Shown here piece by piece: positions 18,471-27,833 of a stretch of 64,000 bases of DNA (within the stretch, counting starts at the first letter, position 1; every line of letters starts with the position of its first letter). Source of the stretch: Candidatus Nitrosopumilus sp. GTDB lineage: Archaea; Thermoproteota; Nitrososphaeria; Nitrososphaerales; Nitrosopumilaceae. The DNA lies in the NCBI GenBank assembly GCA_025699075.1, contig JAILWG010000007.1, positions 1-64,000 of the forward strand, read 5' to 3'. A program made the translations under genes and the position numbers. Under the pieces are notes generated by a model. That model had not been told where the DNA came from. It saw only the letters and a program-made list of their open reading frames with translations, and searched no databases.

Positions 18471-19523
18471 ATGAAATCTGCAAGGATCACCGGTCCAAAT
18501 GAGCCTCTTGCAGTCTCTGAAACCGAGACTCCAAAACCTCAAGGTAACCAGGTTCTAGTAAAAGTAAATTCTGTGGGTGTTTGTCATAGTGATTTACATT
18601 TGTGGGAAGGCGGTTATGATCTTGGTGATGGCCAATTTATGAAAGTCACTGATAGAGGTGTAAAATACCCTGTAACTCCTGGACATGAAATTGTTGGAAC
18701 TGTTGAGGATATTGGTGACACCGTTTCTGGGATTTCAAAAGGAGATCAAGTCCTAGTCTTTCCTTGGATTGGATGTGGTGAATGTCCTGCATGCAAAGTC
18801 CAAAATGAAAATCTATGCGATACACCAAAATCTATGGGTGTTTTTCAAGATGGTGGATATTCTGATTATGCTCTAATTCCTAATTTCAAATATTTAGCAA
18901 AACTTGACGGTGTGGATCCTGACTCTGCTACTTCACTTGCATGTTCTGGTCTTACTGCATACACTGCAATCAAAAAGGCAAATCAAAATTCTCCCGAGTT
19001 TCTAGTAATTGTGGGTGCAGGTGGTTTGGGATTGATGGGTGTGCAAATTGCAAAAGCCATAACTGATGCCAAAATTATTTGTGTTGATTTAGATGATCAA
19101 AAATTAGATACTGCAAAAGAAATGGGTGCTCATTTCACAGTGAATTCTAAAGATCCTGAAACTGCTCAAAAAATAATGTCTATCTGTAATGATAAAGGTG
19201 CAGACAGTGTTGTTGATTTTGTAAATGCTCCACCTACTGCAAAATTAGACTTTGCAATTCTTCGCAAACGCGGTAATTTGGTATTGGTTGGGTTGTTTGG
19301 TGGCTCTATCGAATTATCTCTTGTAACAATTCCTCTAAAATCTATTATTGTTCAAGGTGCATATACCGGAAATTACAATGACATGGTAGAACTACTTGAT
19401 CTTGCACGAAAGGGTACAATCAACCCCGTAATTTCTAAAAGATACTCTCTTGATGAAGCAAATACTGCTTTGGAGGATCTTAAAGCCCGTAAAATTATTG
19501 GCCGTGCAGTGATAAATCCTTAA
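18471..19523 (+). CDS. Zinc-dependent alcohol dehydrogenase
   Basis: GVCHSDLHLWEGGY, GHEIVGTVEDIGDTVSGISKGDQV, GCGECPACKVQNENLCD, GAGGLGLMGVQIAKA. Confidence 0.95.
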   Translation: MKSARITGPNEPLAVSETETPKPQGNQVLVKVNSVGVCHSDLHLWEGGYDLGDGQFMKVTDRGVKYPVTPGHEIVGTVEDIGDTVSGISKGDQVLVFPWIGCGECPACKVQNENLCDTPKSMGVFQDGGYSDYALIPNFKYLAKLDGVDPDSATSLACSGLTAYTAIKKANQNSPEFLVIVGAGGLGLMGVQIAKAITDAKIICVDLDDQKLDTAKEMGAHFTVNSKDPETAQKIMSICNDKGADSVVDFVNAPPTAKLDFAILRKRGNLVLVGLFGGSIELSLVTIPLKSIIVQGAYTGNYNDMVELLDLARKGTINPVISKRYSLDEANTALEDLKARKIIGRAVINP

Positions 19524-19574
19524 TTCGATACATTCCTACAAAATTTTATAACAGAAAAAAACTGAATACTGCTA

Positions 19575-20324
19575 TTGGATACTAAAACAAATTGTGAAGT
19601 TGCTCTAACTCATCTTAAAAATAAACAATTCATCACTGCCCATAATCTACTTCTCAATCAAGCTGAGTCTTTAAAAAAATCTGAATTACTAAAATCTGCT
19701 TTATTGTATATGCTTGCAGGCGAATGTAAATCTAGACAAGGAAAAAATTCTGAAAATGAAATTAAAGAGGCAAGTGATTTATTTTTAAAATATTCTATTG
19801 CAAAAAACTCAACAAATGTTAAAGGTGCATTACTATGTGCATCAAAATGCCTCTTGAGTTTGGGAGAATTTGATAAAGCTAAAGATGCATATCAAAAAGC
19901 TAAGGGAATGATCCAAACCTCTGTTGAAGTTACAAGACCTATTGTAATCATTGATGATAGTAAAGCAATTGCTATGAAATTAAAAACATATGTTGAAAAA
20001 TTAGGATATTCAGAAATACATGTTTTTGAAAATGGAAAAGATGGAGTTAAAGGATGTAAAAAAATATTCTCTGAAAATAAATCCCCCGTGGTTCTCTTAG
20101 ATATGGGATTGCCTGATCTTGAAGGTGATGTTGTTGCTACAAAGTTACTTAAAGAAAAAATTAACTTGCAAATTATTGTAATCACTGCAGATGAAAAAAC
20201 AACTTCACGTGTGAATAAGACGATCAGTTCTGGCGTTTCAGCATTTATTCAAAAACCGTTCACTCTTGATGAATTAAAAAAGGCAATCGATATCGCAGAA
20301 TCTGAATATTCTTTATTACAATAA
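19575..20324 (+). CDS. Response regulator receiver domain with N-terminal TPR-like helices
   Basis: VIIDDSKAIAMKLKTYVEKLGY...VVLLDMGLPDLEGD...ITADEKTTS...FIQKPFT; TTG start. Confidence 0.88.
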   Translation: MDTKTNCEVALTHLKNKQFITAHNLLLNQAESLKKSELLKSALLYMLAGECKSRQGKNSENEIKEASDLFLKYSIAKNSTNVKGALLCASKCLLSLGEFDKAKDAYQKAKGMIQTSVEVTRPIVIIDDSKAIAMKLKTYVEKLGYSEIHVFENGKDGVKGCKKIFSENKSPVVLLDMGLPDLEGDVVATKLLKEKINLQIIVITADEKTTSRVNKTISSGVSAFIQKPFTLDELKKAIDIAESEYSLLQ

Positions 20325-20816
20325 AAGCAAAGACATGTTCAGAATATTAACATCTTTGATGTCTATTTCGTTTATTCTGTAATCAATTAATTCATCTGAA
20401 AATTTCTCTACAATTTTTTGTGATGTATTTGTTTTTTCTGAATTAACTTGAAGTAAAACCAACATGTTCCATTCTCCTTCCATATTGGATACAAGGAGAT
20501 AATTATCTAATTTTATAATGAAATCTTTGATTGAATCTTTTACTGCTTCAAGTGACTTTGAAGGTTTTAGTTTCATCAATACTGCCTGATATTCATTAAT
20601 TCCTGACACATCTGTTAGGACTGCTTTGTATCCTTTGATGATTCCACTTTTTTCTAAGCGTTCAATTCTCTTTCTAATTGTCCTGTCTGAAACATCATGA
20701 CCTGATTTTTTTAATTCTGATGCAATTTCTTTTGATGGTGTTCTTGCATTGTTGTTAAGAATTTCTATAATTTTTTGATCAACCTTATCTAAATTTGACC
20801 ATGCATCTTCACTCAT
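20316..20816 (-). CDS. Lrp/AsnC family transcriptional regulator
   Basis: LDKVDQKIIEILNNNARTPSKEIASELKKSGHDVSDRTIRKRIERLEKSGIIKGYKAVL. Confidence 0.95.
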   Translation of the reverse strand: MSEDAWSNLDKVDQKIIEILNNNARTPSKEIASELKKSGHDVSDRTIRKRIERLEKSGIIKGYKAVLTDVSGINEYQAVLMKLKPSKSLEAVKDSIKDFIIKLDNYLLVSNMEGEWNMLVLLQVNSEKTNTSQKIVEKFSDELIDYRINEIDIKDVNILNMSLLLL

Positions 20817-20882
20817 GCTGTTTTAAAGTTGTAATGCCTTTTGAATTTTTGTATGGATTCATGCTAGTTCCTATTTTTGGGA

Positions 20883-21467
20883 TTAGGTTTCCCGAATCCA
20901 TCCTAATTCCATTTTCGGTTCATCATCTGCTTCCCCTATGTTGGTGGCATATCTCCAGATGGATGTTGCTTCAGTCATCATTTTCTCTTTAATTTTTAAA
21001 AGTGCCTCTATTTCTGAATTAAGGTTACTGTCTGCATTTCCATGTTCTTTACAGAATTTACATTTTTGATCAATCGTAATTGGCTCTGATTCAATAAGCG
21101 GATATGCTGTACATGCAAGAGGTCTTTCATTGTAAATTTTACAGGGAAAACCTCCATGCGGTGATTTTTCTCCACTGGATATATCTAAAAATGGACACGT
21201 GTTTCCATTTTTTTCATAACCCATTAATTGATATGCTAATATTTTTGTTGGATGTGTATCTCCTTTCTCAGAAATTCCTATTCTTGGTAAAATTTTGATT
21301 TCGAGTTTGTTTTTAATTGCTAGTTTTTCAATTCTCTCTTTTTCTTCAGGAAGAATTAGTACTCCTATTTTACCAAATTTTTTACTTGGATAATATTCTC
21401 TTTCAATGCAACATTGAGAACATTCTTCTATACATTGAAATTCCATGTCCTTTTTTGTATTGATCAA
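20883..21467 (-). CDS. YkgJ-type cysteine-cluster protein (zinc/iron-chelating)
   Basis: CIEECSQCCIEREYYP...GGFPCKIYNERPLACTAYPLIE...CKFCKEHG. Confidence 0.85.
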   Translation of the reverse strand: MINTKKDMEFQCIEECSQCCIEREYYPSKKFGKIGVLILPEEKERIEKLAIKNKLEIKILPRIGISEKGDTHPTKILAYQLMGYEKNGNTCPFLDISSGEKSPHGGFPCKIYNERPLACTAYPLIESEPITIDQKCKFCKEHGNADSNLNSEIEALLKIKEKMMTEATSIWRYATNIGEADDEPKMELGWIRET

Positions 21468-21487
21468 TAAAAATCTCTTGTGAATTC

Positions 21488-21856
21488 ATGTTTTTGTTTC
21501 TCAAAAACCCTACCAGTTATATGCTAATGACGATAACGAGGATTATGGGAAAGCGCCAAGTAAAAAATGAGAGCGCACTTAAAGAAATTCGATTACCTGA
21601 AGAAGGTGAGCTCTTTGGACGCGTATTGAAAATGATGGGTGGAGAAAACGTCATGATAAAATGTGCTGATGGTGTTACTAGACGTGGAAGGATTAGAGGC
21701 AAATTGAAGAGAAGAGTTTGGATTAGAGATAATGATATTGTAATAATTGCACCTTGGGATTTCAATGAATCTGAACGTGGTGACATTGTTTGGAGATTTA
21801 CACTTCCACAAGTTGAATGGCTAAAAGACAATAATCACATTCCAAAAGATTTCTAG
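21488..21856 (+). CDS. Translation initiation factor eIF-1A
   Basis: LPEEGELFGRVLKMMGGENVMIKCADGVTRRGRIRGKLKRRVWIRDNDIVIIAPWDF; true start may be internal (MGKRQVKNES). Confidence 0.97.
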   Translation: MFLFLKNPTSYMLMTITRIMGKRQVKNESALKEIRLPEEGELFGRVLKMMGGENVMIKCADGVTRRGRIRGKLKRRVWIRDNDIVIIAPWDFNESERGDIVWRFTLPQVEWLKDNNHIPKDF

Positions 21857-21926
21857 TTTCTAGGCTTTGGCTTAATTCTTTTTTGATGCTTTAGTTAATA
21901 TAGTGAGTTAATAGATTGAGAATCAA

Positions 21927-22118
21927 ATGGAACAAGGCACCGTAAAATGGTTTAACCGTACTAAGGGCTTTGGTTTTATCGAAAGAGAAGGTGGAGACGA
22001 TCTATTTGTTCACAAATCAGATGTTGACGGATTCATCAACGAAGGCGATAAAGTCGAGTTTGAAGTAGGCGAAGGTCAAAAAGGACCAGCAGCACAAAAA
22101 GTCAAAAAATCAGCATAG
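21927..22118 (+). CDS. cspA: Bacterial-type cold shock protein
   Basis: [32 protein letters not shown]. Confidence 0.97.
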   Translation: MEQGTVKWFNRTKGFGFIEREGGDDLFVHKSDVDGFINEGDKVEFEVGEGQKGPAAQKVKKSA

Positions 22119-22491
22119 GCATTAAGTTTTTTATTTTAAGATTTCATCTTTGTTTTCTTAAACTAGTCTATCTTTTTATTATTTTTAAAAACACTAAATT
22201 TGCGTATTGTGTATGATCTACAAAATTCACTGTTTTTAATTTCTAACATTTTTTGAATATTTACTAAGTAATGGTTTGGCATAAACTGAATGGGAAAGAG
22301 TAACAGATGATATTCTTGAAATGATAAAAAGACTGCTTTATGCTAAAGAGAATTCTTATTCATAAGGGTCCGAGATGTAACCAAATTGAAAATATATTTC
22401 ACATTGAGATTCCTTCTGGGGATGTGATTTTGTAAGTGATTGTGAGATTCCATATGTTGTAACATACTTTTAATTATATGGTTTTAGATGA

Positions 22492-22713
22492 ATGCGTAGA
22501 TTGAAAATTATAATTAAACACGGTGGATCAATCAAAATCTATCGAGACGCCAGTGATGTATCTGTCCTCCCAAAAAGTAAACTGGTTAGAACATTTAACG
22601 AAGATGGTTCTTTAAATGAAGAGTTCAGACTTTTGGATAAAAAAATTACATTGGATGATGACCTTGATAATGATGAAACCCAAATTGTAGTAACTTTGGA
22701 TGTTGAAAAATAG
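22492..22713 (+). CDS. Hypothetical protein
   Basis: 73-aa ORF, no recognised family. Confidence 0.55.
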   Translation: MRRLKIIIKHGGSIKIYRDASDVSVLPKSKLVRTFNEDGSLNEEFRLLDKKITLDDDLDNDETQIVVTLDVEK

Positions 22714-22852
22714 AACTTAAACTAATAATCATATTTACAAGAACAAATTCTAAGATGAAATTTGAATAAACATTCATTTTTTCTATATTTTTAATATGAT
22801 ATCCTGGCCAAATTATGAATTCCAACCGTCTTGAGAATTTGTGGCGATTATT

Positions 22853-22957
22853 TTATTTTTTAAGGGATGCTTTATCGGTGTAGTTTTTGTAGCATTTTAG
22901 GGAGCAGAATTTTGTGTTTCTGCCAAAAAATATTTCGCCACACTCTAAACAATCCAT
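22853..22957 (-). CDS. Tiny Cys4 zinc-finger-like protein, 34 aa
   Basis: MDCLECGEIFFGRNTKFCSLKCYKNYTDKASLKK; C-x2-C...C-x3-C. Confidence 0.65.
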   Translation of the reverse strand: MDCLECGEIFFGRNTKFCSLKCYKNYTDKASLKK

Positions 22958-23080
22958 ACTTTGTATAAGCAAACTACCCTTATCTTGCTTTATTTGTTAT
23001 ATTGTAAATAACTGATAACTTTTCAAATTGATTTTATTGTGGTTTTATATTCTCTGTTCAAATATTTTTAAAAACTGTGG

Positions 23081-23204
23081 TCCCGCGGGGCGGAATTGAA
23101 CCACCGACAACCCGGTTTCTGTATGCCTGATATGCTGTTTTTCGGTCAGCCATCTAAAGCCAACAACTACAGCCGGAAGCTCTACCAGGCTGAGCTACCA
23201 CGGG
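23081..23204 (-). tRNA. tRNA-Tyr(GUA) with apparent 50-nt intron; CCA encoded at 23078-23080
   Basis: C1:G72 acceptor CCCGTGG/CCGCGGG (archaeal Tyr identity), D-arm GCTC..GAGC, anticodon stem TCCGG/CCGGG enclosing CTGTAG + intron, T-arm GGTGG-TTCAATT-CCGCC. Confidence 0.9.
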
Positions 23205-23313
23205 ACAAAAAAACGAAGTATTCTACTATTAAAAAACTATTGTAGATGGTTTTTCATAAATGACCGTTTTGATCTTTAAAGCATAAATAGCCTGAAAAGT
23301 TGCTCAATACGAT

Positions 23314-23925
23314 ATGTCTGAACAGACCTTGAGTTATTCAGGATATGTATGTGCTCCTTATTTACATAATCACGAATCTGTTGAATTAAAGGATACTTGG
23401 ATTAATTCTAAAAATATTGAAAAATTATTTTTTGTTACTGGTACATTTTCTAGTGAAAGTAAACCATACTTTTCTGATTCAACTAACCATTACCTTTTAG
23501 CCAAATTCAAAGATAGTGAATTAATTTCAAAAGATCTTACTGCCCACAACCAGGAAAAAACATCTTTCATGTTTAACATCAAAGATGATCTCTTTCTAAG
23601 AGAAGTCCAAGGTGAGACAAATTTCGTATCCGTCTATTATCTGGAATATGGTGATGATGATAACGATTACCAGGAAATTGCAAATATTTTTCTCAAAAGA
23701 GACAAAATTGAGATAGCTGGACTAGGAAATATGAAGACATTTTGCTTAATCTCTCCAAAATTTACATTTCCCTACTCTGAAAATATTATAGTCATTGAAG
23801 TTGCAAGTGAAAAGAGTCATCAAAGTGTAAAGAAATACTGTGATCAAACTAGACGTGATGTTAATCGAAAAGGTTTGACAATGAGTAATTTGATGAGTCT
23901 TTCAATTCTTGAACATCTAAAGTAG
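23314..23925 (+). CDS. Hypothetical protein
   Basis: 203-aa ORF, no recognised family. Confidence 0.65.
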   Translation: MSEQTLSYSGYVCAPYLHNHESVELKDTWINSKNIEKLFFVTGTFSSESKPYFSDSTNHYLLAKFKDSELISKDLTAHNQEKTSFMFNIKDDLFLREVQGETNFVSVYYLEYGDDDNDYQEIANIFLKRDKIEIAGLGNMKTFCLISPKFTFPYSENIIVIEVASEKSHQSVKKYCDQTRRDVNRKGLTMSNLMSLSILEHLK

Positions 23926-23959
23926 AAAAGTTAAATATTCCTCTGAAAACTGTTTTTTC

Positions 23960-24370
23960 ATGAGTAAACCATCTGATCTTGGTTCCTTGAAAATTGGATC
24001 ATACATTCTATTGCCACACTCTGATCAACCTAGTGGCGAGCCATGTAGAATTGTAGAATACGATACATCAAAACCAGGTAAACACGGAGCAGCAAAAGCA
24101 AGAATTGTTGGTGAGGGTATTTTTGATGGTCAAAAAAGACCCCATGTTGGTCCTGTCAGTATGCAAATTCATGTTCCAATGATTAACAAAAAAGTTGGTC
24201 AAATTATCTCAATTAATGGTGATACCATTCAAGTCATGGATTCTGAATCATTTGAGACTGTAGACATTTCTTTGGTTGATGATGAAGTCAAAGGTAAATT
24301 AGAAAATGGTCAAAATGTGGAATACTGGGTTGTTATGGATAGAACTAAAATAATGCGCATTAAGAACTAG
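23960..24370 (+). CDS. Translation initiation factor eIF-5A
   Basis: CRIVEYDTSKPGKHGAAKARIVGEGIFDGQKRPHVGP. Confidence 0.97.
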   Translation: MSKPSDLGSLKIGSYILLPHSDQPSGEPCRIVEYDTSKPGKHGAAKARIVGEGIFDGQKRPHVGPVSMQIHVPMINKKVGQIISINGDTIQVMDSESFETVDISLVDDEVKGKLENGQNVEYWVVMDRTKIMRIKN

Positions 24371-24373
24371 TGC

Positions 24374-24439
24374 GGATGCTGATGATTATCGGAAAAGCCG
24401 TCTGATTCTGTGATGACGATTATGAGTATTGAAGCGTCC
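24374..24439 (+). ncRNA. Box C/D sRNA candidate; D guide predicted to target C34 of tRNA-Met(CAU)
   Basis: Terminal stem GGATGC/GCGTCC; C TGATGA (24380-24385), D' CTGA (24402-24405), C' GTGATGA (24410-24416), D-like TTGA (24429-24432); T run follows. Confidence 0.75.
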
Positions 24440-24486
24440 TTTTTGAATAAACTTAAAAAATTTATTGAATGAATATTTTTTAGATT

Positions 24487-25176
24487 ATGAAATTAGCTTC
24501 TCTTTTTTCAGGTGGAAAAGATAGTACATATGCAATTTATCTAGCAGAGAAACAAGGTCATGAAATTAAATGTCTTTTGAGTATTTTTCCACAGTCTGAT
24601 GAAAGTCACTTGTTACATCATGCAAATATACAATGGACAAAACTACAGTCTGAATCTCTGAAGATTCCCCAATTATTCATTACATCTACATCTGATAATA
24701 CAGATGATGAATCATTATTAATTGAAGATTTACTTCAACGTGCCAAAGATAAATTCAAAATAGACGGACTTGTTCATGGTGGAATAAAAAGTAAATTTCA
24801 AAAAGAAAAATTTGAAAGCATTTGTTCCAAGTTAAATTTGAAAGTGATTGCCCCGTTGTGGAATAGTGAGCCTGAACATTACATGAATGAATTAATACAT
24901 TCAAAATTTGATTTTATGATGACGACTGTGTCTGCTGATGGTTTGGATGATTCTTGGTTGGGAAAAATCATAACCAAATCCGATATTGTTTCTTTGAAAA
25001 ACCTATCTGAAAAATTTGGTTTTAATTTAAATTTTGAAGGGGGGGAAGCAGAAACATTTGTAGTTGATTGCCCTCTTTTCACATTCCCGATCAAGATTAA
25101 TCACTTCAAAAAAGAATGGGATGAATATAGAGGAAGGTTTGAAATAGTGGACGCGGAGTTAAATAATAATGCTTGA
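24487..25176 (+). CDS. dph6: Diphthine-ammonia ligase family ATP pyrophosphatase
   Basis: MKLASLFSGGKDSTYAIYLAEKQGHEIKCLLSI...GGEAETFVVDCPLF. Confidence 0.92.
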   Translation: MKLASLFSGGKDSTYAIYLAEKQGHEIKCLLSIFPQSDESHLLHHANIQWTKLQSESLKIPQLFITSTSDNTDDESLLIEDLLQRAKDKFKIDGLVHGGIKSKFQKEKFESICSKLNLKVIAPLWNSEPEHYMNELIHSKFDFMMTTVSADGLDDSWLGKIITKSDIVSLKNLSEKFGFNLNFEGGEAETFVVDCPLFTFPIKINHFKKEWDEYRGRFEIVDAELNNNA

Positions 25177-26494
25177 TGGTCTCAAGAGTAGTTTAAGTGA
25201 TGCAATAAAGAAAATTGTAAAATCTTCTGGAATTGATGAAGAATTAATCAAGGAACTCTCAAAAGATGTCCAAAGAGCCTTACTACAATCTGATGTTAAT
25301 GTGCGTCTGGTTCTTGAAATTACAAAGCATCTTGAAGAGCGTGCCCTCAATGAGACTCCTCCTCCTGGATTATCTAGGAAGGATCATATTGTAAAAATTC
25401 TCTATGATGAACTATCAAAATTACTTGGAAATGAGTCTGAATTTGATTTCAAACCTGGAAGACAAAATAAGATCATTCTATTAGGAATTCAAGGTAGTGG
25501 TAAAACTACTGTTGCATCTAAACTTGCTAAATTTCTGACTCGACAAGGATACAAAGTTGGTGTGGTTGGAGCTGATACCTATAGACCTGGTGCTCTGGTT
25601 CAATTGAAAACCATGTGTGAAAAATCTAATGTTGAAGTTTATGGTGAAGAGAATAACAAAGATTCTCCCAGTATTGTAAAAAATGGACTAAAACATTTTG
25701 CAGGTCAACCATTAGATGTTATCATAATTGATACTGCGGGTCGTCATAAAGAAGAACAAGATTTACTTGAAGAAATGGATAGAATAAACAAAGTTGCTGA
25801 ACCTGATCTAGCTTTGTTAGTAATTGATGGTACTATTGGACAACAATGTTTCAATCAAGCTGAAGCATTTCATAAAACTATACCCGTTGGTGGTGTGATT
25901 ATCACAAAATTGGATAGTTCTGCAAAAGGTGGTGGTGCACTAGCAGCTTCTGCAGCTACAGGTGCACAAATAATGTATATAGGAACCGGTGAAAGAATTG
26001 ATGATTTAGAAAAATTCTCTCCTACTAGATTCGTGGGCAGGCTGCTTGGAATGGGTGACATTCAAGCTGTTTTGGATTTGGCAAAACGATTAGAAAATGA
26101 AGGTGATGATGTTAGGATGAAGAGAATATCTAGCGGAAAAATGAATATGGATGATTTCTTTTATCAGCTTGAAGAAGTAACAAAAGTTGGTTCTCTTCAA
26201 GGACTTCTTGATAGTATGCCTGGTTTGTCTGGAATGGTAAAAGGTGATCAAGTAAACCAGATGGAAGGGAGAGTTTCAAAATGGCGATACATCATTCAAA
26301 GTATGACTAAGGAAGAAAAAGCGGATCCTGATTTACTAAATTCATCACGTATCAAAAGAATTTCTCGTGGATCTGGTTGGCCTGAGGGTGAAGTTAAAGA
26401 ACTAATCAAAAATTACAAAAATTCTAAGAATATGATGAAGGCCTCAAAAGGTCGACAAATGCAAGGAACTCTTAGAAAAATGGGATTAGGATAA
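25169..26494 (+). CDS. srp54: Signal recognition particle protein SRP54
   Basis: LLGIQGSGKTTVASKLAKFL...GADTYRPGALVQL...IIDTAGRHKEE; M domain present. Confidence 0.98.
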   Translation: MLDGLKSSLSDAIKKIVKSSGIDEELIKELSKDVQRALLQSDVNVRLVLEITKHLEERALNETPPPGLSRKDHIVKILYDELSKLLGNESEFDFKPGRQNKIILLGIQGSGKTTVASKLAKFLTRQGYKVGVVGADTYRPGALVQLKTMCEKSNVEVYGEENNKDSPSIVKNGLKHFAGQPLDVIIIDTAGRHKEEQDLLEEMDRINKVAEPDLALLVIDGTIGQQCFNQAEAFHKTIPVGGVIITKLDSSAKGGGALAASAATGAQIMYIGTGERIDDLEKFSPTRFVGRLLGMGDIQAVLDLAKRLENEGDDVRMKRISSGKMNMDDFFYQLEEVTKVGSLQGLLDSMPGLSGMVKGDQVNQMEGRVSKWRYIIQSMTKEEKADPDLLNSSRIKRISRGSGWPEGEVKELIKNYKNSKNMMKASKGRQMQGTLRKMGLG

Positions 26495-26520
26495 TTTTAA
26501 ATCTAAATCTCAGTTCAAAC

Positions 26521-27666
26521 ATGTCTAATTATTCACAAATTATTCCTATTGCAAATAAAATTTTGAAAAAGTATGACCTTTGTAATCATTGTTTGGGCAG
26601 ATTATTTTCAAAACAATTACATCTTTCTTCAAACAAACTTTTGGGAAAAAAAATAAACAAAAAATCAAACTCTTCTCAAAGATGCTATGTTTGTAAAAAT
26701 TTATTTGAAAATTTAGATCATTTTTTAAAATTAATGTTGGATACTTCATCAAATTATTCATTCAAATCTTTTAGTCTAGGCATTATGATTAAACCCTCTA
26801 TTGTTGATAGAGATGACTTCATTAGATCCCAATTCAAACTAAAGGGTATTGATAGCATCAAGACTGATGTTACCCAAGAATTAGGAAAATCTTTTTCTAG
26901 AAAAACAAAAAAGATTTTTGATCCTCTCAATTCTGAGATCACTTTTATTGTAAATTTGAAAGATGAATCTTGCCAATTACACTCAAAATCAATTACAATT
27001 TCAGGCAGATATGTAAAATCTAAGCGGGGTTTTTCTCAAAAACAAAAATCATGTGATAATTGTTCTGGAAAGGGGTGTAGGGGTTGTGACTTTCATGGGA
27101 TTACAGAATTTAATAGTGTTGAAGGGGTAATTTCAAAATTAATTTTCAAAAAATTCGGTGGAACTACTGCAAAATTCACATGGATTGGCGGTGAGGACAA
27201 ATCCAGTTTAGTTTTAGGTTCTGGAAGGCCTTTTTTTGTAAAAATACAAAACCCGTTTAAAAGAAATGTAAAATTACCTGACGTTACAATTGGATCCATT
27301 AGGCTTCACAATCTAAAATTTGTCTCTGATTCTCCTAAAAAATCCATAAAATTCACCTCTAAAATTCGTATTAAAATTTCAACGGAATCTCAAATTCATT
27401 TCTCATCTCTAAAAAAATTGAAAGATCTTGCCAATCATCCTGTGGTAATATATGAAAAATCAGGAAAACGCTCTGAAAAGAAAATATTTCAAGTAGCATC
27501 CAAAATAAATTCTGAGAATCTCTTTACTCTAATGCTTAAGGCTGAGGGTGGCCTTCCAATCAAAAGATTTGTTACTGGTGATGACGTCACTCCTGGAATT
27601 TCAAAAATCCTTGATACTCCATGTATATGTCGAGAATTTGATTTTCTAGATGTTCAAGTACAATGA
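26521..27666 (+). CDS. pus10: tRNA pseudouridine synthase Pus10
   Basis: DLCNHCLGRLFSK...C-rich cluster...SGRPFFVKIQNPFKRNV...KAEGGLPIKRFVTGDDVTPGISKIL. Confidence 0.92.
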   Translation: MSNYSQIIPIANKILKKYDLCNHCLGRLFSKQLHLSSNKLLGKKINKKSNSSQRCYVCKNLFENLDHFLKLMLDTSSNYSFKSFSLGIMIKPSIVDRDDFIRSQFKLKGIDSIKTDVTQELGKSFSRKTKKIFDPLNSEITFIVNLKDESCQLHSKSITISGRYVKSKRGFSQKQKSCDNCSGKGCRGCDFHGITEFNSVEGVISKLIFKKFGGTTAKFTWIGGEDKSSLVLGSGRPFFVKIQNPFKRNVKLPDVTIGSIRLHNLKFVSDSPKKSIKFTSKIRIKISTESQIHFSSLKKLKDLANHPVVIYEKSGKRSEKKIFQVASKINSENLFTLMLKAEGGLPIKRFVTGDDVTPGISKILDTPCICREFDFLDVQVQ

Positions 27667-27701
27667 TAACAATTAACTAGCACTAAATATCGTAAATTAT
27701 C

Positions 27702-27794
27702 ATGCCAATGAGAAAAAAAAATAAACACATGAGACATGCTGATCAAAGGGCTGATACACGCAAAAAAAAGAAAGCTGGTAAACCACGTTCCTGA
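27702..27794 (+). CDS. Tiny basic protein, 30 aa
   Basis: MPMRKKNKHMRHADQRADTRKKKKAGKPRS; complete ATG..TGA between pus10 and 27834 ORF. Confidence 0.5.
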   Translation: MPMRKKNKHMRHADQRADTRKKKKAGKPRS

Positions 27795-27833
27795 TTTAAT
27801 CAACCTTTTTACATTCAGATTTATCGAGGTGTA

